Translations under genes and position numbers: made by a program
The notes under the pieces: model-generated
What the model was told of the DNA's origin: nothing
The model's input: the letters and a program-made list of their open reading frames with translations, nothing else
Database searches by the model: none
In this document: positions 53,572-61,244 of the stretch, in pieces
Numbering within the stretch: the first letter of the stretch is position 1
How the letters are laid out: each line of letters opens with the position of its first letter
From: Ilumatobacteraceae bacterium
GTDB lineage: Bacteria > Actinomycetota > Acidimicrobiia > Acidimicrobiales > Ilumatobacteraceae
Assembly (NCBI GenBank): GCA_023262325.1
Contig: JALRBS010000143.1
Location: forward strand, 1 to 64,000
Length of the DNA: 64,000 nt
Direction of reading: 5' to 3'

Positions 53572-55185
53572 TTAGTGGCCGAGTCGTCGTGCGATCACTT
53601 TGAGGCAGAGGGTTTCGTCAGCGCCTTCAAAGATTGAGAGCACTCGCGCATCGACGAACAGCCGACTCACTTTGTATTCCTCTGCGTACCCCATGCCACC
53701 ATGAATCTGCATTGCTTCGCGGGTGACCCACTCGGCAGCCTTGCACACGTAGGCCTTCACCATTGATGCCTCGGTTGCGCCTTCACCTTTTGCCATAAGG
53801 GTTGCGACGTGGTAGCTGAACTGGCGGGCGGCCTGAATGACGACCGCCATGCGTCCAAGTTTTGCTCGGGTGAGCTGATAGTCGAACACATTGGCATCGA
53901 ACACTTTTCGGTTCTGTGCATAGTCAAGTGCAGCCTCGTACGCCGCCTGCATCACTCCGACGGCTCGGGCAGCGGTCTGTAGACGACCGTTCTCGAAACC
54001 CTCCATTTGGTAGTAGAAGCCGCGTCCAAGACCGTCTTGTTCCCCGATGAGATTTTCGGCGGGAACCCACCAATCTTCGAGGGCGATTTCATACGAGTGC
54101 ATTCCGCGATAACCGATGGTGTCGATCGGTCGTCCTTCCATCTTGCCAATTCGTTGTTCGCCGTTGACCTCGATTGGATCTTGGGTAAACGCAAAACCAT
54201 GGCCATCACCACGAGGCTTCGGCACGATGAAGAGGCTGAGACCTTTGTGCGTTTTCGACCGATCTGGGTCGGTCCGTGCAAGTAGTGCGAGGGCATCGGC
54301 TCGGGCGCCAAAGGTGCACCATGTTTTGACTCCGTTGATGACGTAGCCGGAGGCACCATCTGGGCCGACCGCGGCGGTGGCGGTCACTTTGATGTTGGCG
54401 ACGTCGCTGCCGTAATCGGGTTCGGTGACCGCAACTGCGGGCATCACCTCGGCTGCCGCAAGCCGCGGAAGCCACGTGTGTTTCTGAGATTCAGTGCCAC
54501 CTTTTACGAGCGCACGGGTGAGAATTTCGGGTCGTGTGATGAGCGAGCCGCCAATGCCGAGGCTCGCTCGGCTGAGTTCTTCCGTCGCGACGACCATCGC
54601 CACATATTCGTCGTGACCGCCCTCGCTGAAGCCTCCATATTCGGCGGGAACGCTGAGGCCAAATGCTCCGAGTTCGGCAAGTCCGCTGATGATCTCTTCG
54701 GGAACATCGCCGTTTGACCGATGGACGTGCTCAGCGTGCGGTGCGATGACGTTTTCGGCGAACGAACGGAAGGTATCGCGGACCATATCCATGTCGTCGG
54801 AGAGATGTAGGGGTCCTGCGGCTTCGGCAAGGGACGCGACGAAGTCAGGTTCTCGGAATGTTGCGACGAAGTCGGCTGCTCCGTCGAGCGCACCCCGTTG
54901 GATTCCCCAAAGTGCCTCTCGTCCGAGCACCTTGACGGTGAGGTCGTGTATGACGTCGGCCGTGAATGCGCAGGTCAGGCGTGCCTCAACCTCGCCTTTT
55001 GCCCCGTAGTCGAGAAGCGAGCGTGCGGTCGCAATGGCCGACGCGGCGTGAGCAAGGTCGTAAGCGAAGACCTGCTGAACGTCAGGGCCGCCGCGTTCGG
55101 CGAGTGAAGTGATGGCGGCGTCGATCACAGCCTCACCAAGTTCGATAATCGTGGCAGTTGAAATCATGTCTGGCGATGCACTCAC
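53572..55185 (-). CDS. Acyl-CoA dehydrogenase with N-terminal extension, methylsuccinyl-CoA-dehydrogenase-like
   Basis: FAD-dependent acyl-CoA dehydrogenase of 537 residues, about 140 longer than usual at the N-terminus. That helical extension, and core segments such as GGSLITRPEIL, ARADALALLARTDP and IGYRGMHSYEI, recall (2S)-methylsuccinyl-CoA dehydrogenase (Mcd) of the ethylmalonyl-CoA pathway. Other core motifs are AVTEPDYGSDVA, MQIHGGMGYAEEY and the probable catalytic Glu520 in SIFEGADE. GTG 55185 follows TACCCT at 7 bases; ATG 55206 and ATG 55167 are alternatives. No other gene of that pathway lies in the window, so the role is inferred. Confidence 0.85.
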   Translation of the reverse strand: MSASPDMISTATIIELGEAVIDAAITSLAERGGPDVQQVFAYDLAHAASAIATARSLLDYGAKGEVEARLTCAFTADVIHDLTVKVLGREALWGIQRGALDGAADFVATFREPDFVASLAEAAGPLHLSDDMDMVRDTFRSFAENVIAPHAEHVHRSNGDVPEEIISGLAELGAFGLSVPAEYGGFSEGGHDEYVAMVVATEELSRASLGIGGSLITRPEILTRALVKGGTESQKHTWLPRLAAAEVMPAVAVTEPDYGSDVANIKVTATAAVGPDGASGYVINGVKTWCTFGARADALALLARTDPDRSKTHKGLSLFIVPKPRGDGHGFAFTQDPIEVNGEQRIGKMEGRPIDTIGYRGMHSYEIALEDWWVPAENLIGEQDGLGRGFYYQMEGFENGRLQTAARAVGVMQAAYEAALDYAQNRKVFDANVFDYQLTRAKLGRMAVVIQAARQFSYHVATLMAKGEGATEASMVKAYVCKAAEWVTREAMQIHGGMGYAEEYKVSRLFVDARVLSIFEGADETLCLKVIARRLGH

Positions 55186-55192
55186 AGGGTTG

Positions 55193-55198
55193 AGGGTA
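55193..55198 (-). promoter_or_regulatory. Leaderless -10 element of the acyl-CoA dehydrogenase gene (TACCCT)
   Basis: On the minus strand TACCCT is followed by 7 bases and GTG 55185. It lies inside the longer open reading that would begin at ATG 55206, which argues for the shorter protein. Confidence 0.5.
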
Positions 55199-55242
55199 CC
55201 CCCCATTTTGTGTGTCGTTCTCGTTGTGCGCCGCCTTCGTCG

Positions 55243-55248
55243 TAGTCT
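55243..55248 (+). promoter_or_regulatory. Leaderless -10 element of the LOG gene (TAGTCT)
   Basis: TAGTCT is followed by 6 bases and the ATG at 55255. Confidence 0.55.
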
Positions 55249-55254
55249 TCACCC

Positions 55255-55887
55255 ATGCCTCTGCAGCGCTCGGGATCGTCTCCTCGAGTTTCGGTATTTT
55301 GCGCCTCGGGCTTTGGTCGGAAGCCGACCTATATCGATCTTGCGGATCAACTTGGCCGCCGAATGGCTGAGCGTGGTGTGCCGCTCGTCTACGGCGGTGG
55401 GCGCGTTGGTCTCATGGGAACGGTCGCGAACGCATCAATGAATGCAGGCGGAGAAGTCATCGGCGTCATTCCGCAACAGCTCGTCGACGTGGAGGCCGCG
55501 CATCACGGTGTGACCGAGCTTGTCGTCACGTCCTCGATGCACGAACGAAAGGCGAAGATGGCTGAATTGTCGCACGGATGTATCGCCTTGCCGGGTGGCT
55601 ATGGCACCTTCGAAGAGGTGTTTGAAATTTTGACGTGGAACCAGCTCGGTCTTGTTGCGATGCCGGTCGTCTTCCTCGATGTCGACAGCGATGGCGACTC
55701 GTTCTGGAGTGGTCTTGCAGCCTTTCTCGACACGGCAGCCCAGACCGAATTGCTGCGTCCGCAGTATCGAGGGTTAGCGCGCTTTGTCTCTTCGGTTGAC
55801 GAGGCCATTGATCTTGCCATTGGTGCTCCACCGGCGATCGAGCCGAAATGGGCCCAACTTGAGGTGGCCGATGACGCTCGCAATTGA
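55255..55887 (+). CDS. LOG family protein (nucleoside-5'-monophosphate phosphoribohydrolase-like)
   Basis: 210-residue Rossmann-fold protein of the TIGR00730/LOG group. It has the two diagnostic motifs: Arg98-Lys99 in MHERKAKM and PGGYGTFEE at 113-121. Members split the glycosidic bond of purine monophosphates, releasing cytokinin-like bases in some species, and are often misnamed lysine decarboxylases. N-terminal VSVFCASG and GGGRVGLMG fit the fold. Its 3' end overlaps the serine hydrolase start by 17 bases. Confidence 0.92.
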   Translation: MPLQRSGSSPRVSVFCASGFGRKPTYIDLADQLGRRMAERGVPLVYGGGRVGLMGTVANASMNAGGEVIGVIPQQLVDVEAAHHGVTELVVTSSMHERKAKMAELSHGCIALPGGYGTFEEVFEILTWNQLGLVAMPVVFLDVDSDGDSFWSGLAAFLDTAAQTELLRPQYRGLARFVSSVDEAIDLAIGAPPAIEPKWAQLEVADDARN

Positions 55888-56890
55888 CCGTTGTCTCGAC
55901 GAAATGTTGCATCGCCCCGACAGCGAGGGGCGGACGCTTGCATGCGTCGTATCGGTCGGCGGCGAGGTCGTAGCCGAACGTTATGGCTCGACACCTGACA
56001 CGATCTTTGGACCCGGCTCGCCGGTGACGCGTGATTCGACGTTGATTTCATGGTCGATGGCGAAGTCGATCACGCATGCGCTCGTCGGTATTGCGCAGTC
56101 GGATGGGCTGTTGTCAGTCGATGAGAACATTGCTCTCACGCCGTGGATTGAACGCAATGACCCCCCGACGACCTGGAACGACCTGTTGGAGATGCGGTCC
56201 GGATTGTTATTTGTCGAGGACTACCTCGATGGGGAGGCCTCGCATTGCATCGAGATGCTGTTCTCAGGTGAAGACAGCCAGGGGGTCGACGACATGGGGT
56301 TGTACGCGGCGTCGTTGCCGCGAGTTGCTCAGCCGGGCGAGCAATGGAGTTACTCGTCGGGTACGACAAATGTGTTGTGCCGCATGCTCGGCGATCGGCT
56401 TGCCGGTGGAGGAGTGGGGGAGGTCGGCGCGACAGCGCGTCGGAAGGCGATCGAGCAATTCGCAGCGGAACGTCTCTTTCGTCCGCTTCGCATGGGTTCG
56501 ACTTCGATGAAGTTTGATGCGACCGGCACCTTTGTCGGTTCGAGTTTTGTGTATGCAACCGCGCGCGACTTTGTGCAGTTCGGCGAGTTGTACCGTCGCA
56601 ATGGGTACGGGCCGTCGGGTGAGCGCATCCTTCCGCAGGGTTGGGTCGAGCACGGACGCACCAAAGTCGCTCATGATCCTGATGGCGCTGGTCCGTTTGG
56701 CTTCGATTACGGGCGCCACTGGTGGTTGTGGCCAAATCTTCCTGGTTCCATGGCAGCGCATGGGTACCAGGGGCAGTTCATCCTTGTTGTTCCCGAACGC
56801 GAACTCACCCTGGTGCATCTTGGCATCACCGATGTTGGTGTCGCCCCGCGCCTTGTTGAGCGAATCAACGAACTTGTCTCTGCGTTGTAA
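55871..56890 (+). CDS. Serine hydrolase, class C beta-lactamase family
   Basis: 339-residue penicillin-binding-like hydrolase with the SxxK motif Ser62-Met-Ala-Lys65, a Tyr-based second motif in WSYSSGTTN and a late HGYQGQF that may replace the KTG. No signal peptide is visible, so it probably works in the cytoplasm as an esterase or amidase rather than as a resistance enzyme. ATG 55871 lies inside the end of the LOG gene; a longer reading from 55784 would overlap that gene more. It precedes the ureido-hydrolase operon. Confidence 0.85.
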   Translation: MTLAIDRCLDEMLHRPDSEGRTLACVVSVGGEVVAERYGSTPDTIFGPGSPVTRDSTLISWSMAKSITHALVGIAQSDGLLSVDENIALTPWIERNDPPTTWNDLLEMRSGLLFVEDYLDGEASHCIEMLFSGEDSQGVDDMGLYAASLPRVAQPGEQWSYSSGTTNVLCRMLGDRLAGGGVGEVGATARRKAIEQFAAERLFRPLRMGSTSMKFDATGTFVGSSFVYATARDFVQFGELYRRNGYGPSGERILPQGWVEHGRTKVAHDPDGAGPFGFDYGRHWWLWPNLPGSMAAHGYQGQFILVVPERELTLVHLGITDVGVAPRLVERINELVSAL

Positions 56891-56905
56891 GCATTGTCGG
56901 ATGCT

Positions 56906-56933
56906 TTGACAGTTTGTAAAACTCTCATAGGCT
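56906..56933 (+). promoter_or_regulatory. Promoter of the ureido-hydrolase operon
   Basis: A perfect -35 TTGACA (56906-56911), a 16-base spacer and TAGGCT (56928-56933) precede GTG 56942 by 8 bases. Transcription should start at or within a few bases of the GTG. This is the best -35 in the window and marks the head of a four-gene operon. Confidence 0.65.
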
Positions 56934-56941
56934 TCTCGTCT

Positions 56942-58198
56942 GTGAAGGTGTCCATCGACGGGCAACGACTGCTGCGGCGTATTGATGAGTTGGCGACCAT
57001 TGGTGCGATCGTTGGCGCCTCGGGAGAGCGGGGTAGCGCCCGCCTTGCATTAACTGACGAAGATCGGTTGGGTCGCGATCTCGTGGTTCGTTGGATGAAC
57101 GACCTCGGCCTCGAGGTGACAATTGACGGTATTGGCAACGTCATTGCGGTGATGCCGCATGCCTCCGGACACGCGCCAGTAATGGCCGGTTCGCATATCG
57201 ACACCGTTGCAACAGGCGGCCGTTTTGACGGCAATCTCGGGGTGCTTGCTGGCCTTGAGGTCATCGAGTCCGTTATGGCCGCCGGCATCGATCTTGAGCG
57301 CCCATTAGCCGTCGGGTTCTTTACTGACGAAGAGGGCGCCCGATTCGCACCGGACATGCTTGGAAGCCTCGTGTACGTCGGAGGCATGCCACTTGAGCAG
57401 GCACTTGATATCGCCGCAGTCGACGGCGCTCGGCTCGGAGACGAACTCATCGCGATCGGCTACCAGGGGGGCGGGCCGTGCCCCGGACTTGTACCGCACG
57501 CCTTTGTTGAACTGCATATTGAACAGGGACCAGTTCTTGAGGCCGAGGGCGTTCGCATTGGTGCGGTCACCGGTGTGCAGGGAATCTCGTGGACTCGGGT
57601 GAATCTCGTCGGCCAATCGAATCATGCTGGAACGACGCCAATGAGCATGCGTCGCGACTCTGCGGCAGCAATGTTTGACATCGGTGTGCGCCTCGCAGAG
57701 ATTGTTGCTGAGGTTGGTCCGCCGCAGGTTGGCACGATCGGCCGCATTGAGGTGACACCAAACCTCGTCAATGTCGTGCCATCCCGAGTCTCGTTCACCA
57801 TCGACGTTCGTCACACCGATGAAATGGTGTTGCGTTCGGTTGAAGACCGAGTGCACGCAATCGTTCGGGAGATCGCTGATCGCCATGGTCTCATGGTTTC
57901 GACCGAGACGTTGGCACGGTTTGAGCCGGTCGCGTTTGATGATCGAGTTGTTTCGATTGTTGAAGCAACTGCACGAGCTCACGGTCTGAGTGTGCAACGA
58001 ATGCCATCAGGTGCGGGACATGATGCGCAGATGCTCGCAAGGGTGTGTCCGACTGCGATGATTTTCACACCGAGCGTGAACGGCATCAGTCACAACCCGG
58101 CCGAGTTCACGAGCGATGACGACCTCATTGCCGGCACCCAAGTTCTTGCCGACGTGATGTTGGAACTCACCGAGTGGAATCCGAAGGAGAGATCGTGA
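56942..58198 (+). CDS. M20-family ureido hydrolase (N-carbamoyl-amino-acid / allantoate amidohydrolase type)
   Basis: 418-residue zinc-dependent amidohydrolase of the AllC/HyuC/beta-ureidopropionase group. Metal ligands appear in GSHIDTV, GGRFDGNLG, FFTDEEGARF, VELHIEQGPVL and ISHNPAEF; VGQSNHAGTTPM is the substrate-site signature. It should remove the carbamoyl group from a ureido acid, giving ammonia, carbon dioxide and an amino acid. GTG 56942 is chosen from the promoter; GTG 56948 is close. It is coupled to the next gene, a second carbamoylase of unrelated fold. Confidence 0.88.
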   Translation: MKVSIDGQRLLRRIDELATIGAIVGASGERGSARLALTDEDRLGRDLVVRWMNDLGLEVTIDGIGNVIAVMPHASGHAPVMAGSHIDTVATGGRFDGNLGVLAGLEVIESVMAAGIDLERPLAVGFFTDEEGARFAPDMLGSLVYVGGMPLEQALDIAAVDGARLGDELIAIGYQGGGPCPGLVPHAFVELHIEQGPVLEAEGVRIGAVTGVQGISWTRVNLVGQSNHAGTTPMSMRRDSAAAMFDIGVRLAEIVAEVGPPQVGTIGRIEVTPNLVNVVPSRVSFTIDVRHTDEMVLRSVEDRVHAIVREIADRHGLMVSTETLARFEPVAFDDRVVSIVEATARAHGLSVQRMPSGAGHDAQMLARVCPTAMIFTPSVNGISHNPAEFTSDDDLIAGTQVLADVMLELTEWNPKERS

Positions 58199-59127
58199 CA
58201 CGAATTGTCAATGTTGGTGCCGCGCAGATGGGTCCGATCGCGGCCGATGACAACCGGGCGACCGTCGTTGAGCGTCTCATCGCCTTACTTCGCGACGGAG
58301 CTGCTGCTGGCTGTGACCTTGTCGTGTTTCCGGAATTGGCGCTCACGACGTTCTTCCCTCGATGGTGGACCGAAGATGTCTCAGGTCACGATCAGTACTT
58401 CGAACGATCGATGCCGAATGACGATGTGCAACCGCTGTTCGATGAGGCACGGCGTCTTGAGGTCGGGTTTTGTCTCGGGTACGCCGAACTGACGCCCGAT
58501 GGTCATCGATACAACACGTATGTGCTTGTCGACGCCGCCGGCTCAATCGTCGGCAAGTACCGAAAGGTGCATATTCCAGGACATGCAGGTCACGAGCCGC
58601 ATCGACCTTTCCAGCACCTTGAACGCAGGTACTTCGAGGAATCTCCCGATGGCTTCGGCGTCGTCGGTGCATTTGGCGGCGTCATTGGGATGGCAATTTG
58701 CAACGACCGACGCTGGCCCGAGACGTATCGAGTGCTTGGGCTCCAAGGTGCCGAGCTCATTCTCATTGGTTACAACACGCCGTTGCACTATGCCCCAGAC
58801 CCCAATCAAAACCCGCTGCAGTCCTTTCATAACAATTTGGTGATGGCGTCTGGTGCGTACCAGAACGGTGCATGGGTCGTTGGTGTTGCAAAAGGCGGCA
58901 TCGAAGAAGGTGTCGAGTCGTTGTCGCACTCGCAGATCATTGCGCCGTCAGGTCAAGTTGTTGCACAAGCCACCGTCAGCGGTGACGTGCTCATTTCAGC
59001 GCGGTGCGACCTTGATCTGTGTCGTCACTACAAAGAGACGTTGTTCAATTTCGAGGTGTATCGGCGTCCCGAGGCCTATCGGTTGATCACCGAACAAAAG
59101 GGAGTTGTGCGTCCTCCGGGCGTATGA
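58195..59127 (+). CDS. Nitrilase-superfamily N-carbamoyl-D-amino-acid hydrolase-like enzyme
   Basis: 310-residue carbon-nitrogen hydrolase with the triad Glu47 (FPELALTTFFPRW), Lys124 (KYRKVHIPG) and Cys169 (AICNDRRWPE). Residue numbers and the TTFFPRW segment closely follow bacterial N-carbamoyl-D-amino-acid hydrolases, usually about 304 residues. The GTG start lies 5 bases after AAGGAGAG and overlaps the previous stop. Having both an M20 and a nitrilase-type carbamoylase side by side suggests either two stereochemical routes or two successive ureido steps. Confidence 0.88.
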   Translation: MTRIVNVGAAQMGPIAADDNRATVVERLIALLRDGAAAGCDLVVFPELALTTFFPRWWTEDVSGHDQYFERSMPNDDVQPLFDEARRLEVGFCLGYAELTPDGHRYNTYVLVDAAGSIVGKYRKVHIPGHAGHEPHRPFQHLERRYFEESPDGFGVVGAFGGVIGMAICNDRRWPETYRVLGLQGAELILIGYNTPLHYAPDPNQNPLQSFHNNLVMASGAYQNGAWVVGVAKGGIEEGVESLSHSQIIAPSGQVVAQATVSGDVLISARCDLDLCRHYKETLFNFEVYRRPEAYRLITEQKGVVRPPGV

Positions 59128-59133
59128 GCGGCT

Positions 59134-60183
59134 ATGGCAGATGTTGCGACGACCCGCACAGTGACTTCGCCTGGACTCGTCTGCGCGCATCATCATCTCT
59201 ATTCGACGCTTGCTCGTGGCATGCCCGCACCGCCACAGTCGCCTCAACGATTTGAAGACATTCTGAAGTTTGTGTGGTGGCGCCTCGATACCGCACTCGA
59301 TCTCGACATCATTCGTGACTCGGCGCGTCTCGGAGCACTCGAGGCACTTGCACGGGGCTGCACGACGATCATTGATCATCACGAGTCACCAAATGCGATC
59401 GAAGGTTCGCTCGACGCAATCGCTGCCGGCTGCGCTGAGGTTGGCGTTCGGGTCATCTGTAGTTATGGCGTCACAGATCGCCATGGTGCGGAAGGGGCCG
59501 AGCGCGGACTTGACGAAAACCGGCGTTTTCTCGCTTCGGGCGGACGAGGCATGGTGGGTGTTCACGCCGCCTTCACATGTAGTGACGACACGCTGCAGGC
59601 TGCGGCTGATCTCGCGACTGAATTTGATGTTGGTGTGCATATCCACGTAGCTGAAGGCACTGTCGATGCATCCGCGGCGGATCGAGTACGAGATCTCGCG
59701 ACCGACAAGTGGCTGCTTGTTCACGGCGTGCACCTTCAAGATGACCATGGCCTTGCCGGAACGATCGTGCACAACCCACGATCAAATATGAACAACTCCG
59801 TTGGCTATGCACATCCTCGTCGATTCGAAAATTCAATCGCCCTCGGTACCGATGGAATCGGCGCTGACATGCTCGAAGAATTTCGACTTGCATATGCGGC
59901 GGCTCGCCACACCGACGTGGCGTCAACACCCGATGAGATCTGGAAGTGGCTCGAACACGGAAACTCGCTTGTCCCTGACGCGCGCAACGATGAGGTGGTG
60001 TGGGCGACGAGGTCGCTAGATCCGTGGCATCAGGCGTTTACAACCGGAACGACTCCAGAGCAAGTGACAGTTGACGGGCGGGTCGTGTGGGCCAACGGAC
60101 GGTCGACGGTGGTCGACGAGGACGAGATCATCGCAAAGGCAGCGGAGGCTGCACAGCGGCTATTTCAACGGATGGAGGAGTAA
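59134..60183 (+). CDS. SsnA-like amidohydrolase lacking the N-terminal beta domain
   Basis: 349-residue metal-dependent amidohydrolase. Metal ligands are His19 and His21 (CAHHHLYS), His171 (VHIHVAEG), His197 (LLVHGVH) and Asp240 (LGTDGIG). The segments [11 protein letters not shown] and [18 protein letters not shown] resemble SsnA, a putative aminohydrolase found in purine-catabolism clusters. SsnA is about 440 residues; here the protein begins almost at the HxH strand, so the usual N-terminal half of the beta-sandwich is missing while its C-terminal part ([12 protein letters not shown]) remains. No start further upstream in this frame was found before the previous gene's stop. Confidence 0.82.
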   Translation: MADVATTRTVTSPGLVCAHHHLYSTLARGMPAPPQSPQRFEDILKFVWWRLDTALDLDIIRDSARLGALEALARGCTTIIDHHESPNAIEGSLDAIAAGCAEVGVRVICSYGVTDRHGAEGAERGLDENRRFLASGGRGMVGVHAAFTCSDDTLQAAADLATEFDVGVHIHVAEGTVDASAADRVRDLATDKWLLVHGVHLQDDHGLAGTIVHNPRSNMNNSVGYAHPRRFENSIALGTDGIGADMLEEFRLAYAAARHTDVASTPDEIWKWLEHGNSLVPDARNDEVVWATRSLDPWHQAFTTGTTPEQVTVDGRVVWANGRSTVVDEDEIIAKAAEAAQRLFQRMEE

Positions 60184-60185
60184 CC

Positions 60186-61181
60186 ATGGCGATCCCAATG
60201 GCGCTGTATCTGCAGGATGCACACCCCATCGCGGAGGCAATAGAGATTGCCAAATACGCCGAACGCGAAGGCTTTCACGCCGTGTGGCAGGCCGATTCGA
60301 GACTCGTCCGTGAGGCGGCCGTGCCAATGGCGGCATTCGCCGCAACGACAGATCGAATCAAAATTGGTTCAGGCGTGATTGATGTCTGGTCGCGAAATCC
60401 GGCTCGCCTCGCGTCCGTCTTTTCAACTCTCGACGATCTCGCACCCGGGCGCATTCTTTGCGGACTCGGCGCGTGGTGGGACCCACTGGCAGCGAAAGTT
60501 GGAATCGAGCGTCACAAGCCGCTCGCAATGATGCGAGAAACCGTCACTGTCGTTCGTTCACTGCTCGCAAACGAGAACGTCACGTTCCACGGTGAGCACG
60601 TGCACCTCGATGGTGTTGAACTCGATTACGTGTATCAAGAACGTCGTGCGAAGGACGTGCCGATCTATATCGGCGCGACCGGCATGAAGATGATGGAGCT
60701 CACCGGTGAAATTGCCGATGGCGTCGTGCTCAACTATCTCGTGTCGCCTGACTACAACTCTCGTGCAATGGAATCTCTTGATGCTGGGGCACGGCGTGTT
60801 GGCCGCACCGCAGAGGACCTTGATCGTCCTCAACTCGTCGTCTGTTCGGTGCACGAAGATCGGCAAACCGCTCTCGATATGGCGCGAAATATGGTCACGC
60901 AGTACCTCGGTCAGCAGCCGCACATTATGAAAGCTTCGGGCGTTCCGCAGTCGTTGCTCGATGCGGTCGGTGAGGTGCTCACATGGCCGGCGACGCACGA
61001 ACAAGTCGAGGCGGCATCGCGCCTTGTGCCTGATGAAATCGTGCAGATGCTCACGGCGTCCGGCACAGCCGAAGAGGCTAAGAGCGCGGTTCGTCGTTAT
61101 GTGGATAATGGCTGCACTTCGCCAATTCTCTATCCGCTCGGCGATGTGAAGGCCACGATCACCGCCTTTCGAGACTTTTGA
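60186..61181 (+). CDS. LLM-class F420-dependent oxidoreductase
   Basis: 331-residue luciferase-like TIM-barrel protein related to methylene-tetrahydromethanopterin reductase types: [14 protein letters not shown] start, [48 protein letters not shown] and [17 protein letters not shown]. It should use F420 or flavin. GGAGG just before the ATG and the 2-base gap from the amidohydrolase show tight co-expression. In this operon it could reduce or oxidise a ring or imine intermediate; that is inference. Confidence 0.87.
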   Translation: MAIPMALYLQDAHPIAEAIEIAKYAEREGFHAVWQADSRLVREAAVPMAAFAATTDRIKIGSGVIDVWSRNPARLASVFSTLDDLAPGRILCGLGAWWDPLAAKVGIERHKPLAMMRETVTVVRSLLANENVTFHGEHVHLDGVELDYVYQERRAKDVPIYIGATGMKMMELTGEIADGVVLNYLVSPDYNSRAMESLDAGARRVGRTAEDLDRPQLVVCSVHEDRQTALDMARNMVTQYLGQQPHIMKASGVPQSLLDAVGEVLTWPATHEQVEAASRLVPDEIVQMLTASGTAEEAKSAVRRYVDNGCTSPILYPLGDVKATITAFRDF

Positions 61182-61214
61182 CGGCGGTGTTCGGCGCATT
61201 CCATGACGGTGACG

Positions 61215-61220
61215 TAGGGT
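61215..61220 (+). promoter_or_regulatory. Candidate -10 element of the YbhN-like gene (TAGGGT)
   Basis: TAGGGT lies 24 bases before ATG 61245. A start about 7 bases downstream leaves a short leader carrying AAGGCGG as ribosome-binding site, which favours ATG 61245 over the in-frame GTG 61224. Confidence 0.4.
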
Positions 61221-61244
61221 GAAGTGCCGGCAAGGCGGACTCAG

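Noticed and set aside
55871-56890. Beta-lactamase conferring antibiotic resistance
   Set aside because: The SxxK motif is present, but there is no signal peptide and the KTG motif is not standard, so a cytoplasmic esterase or amidase is more likely.
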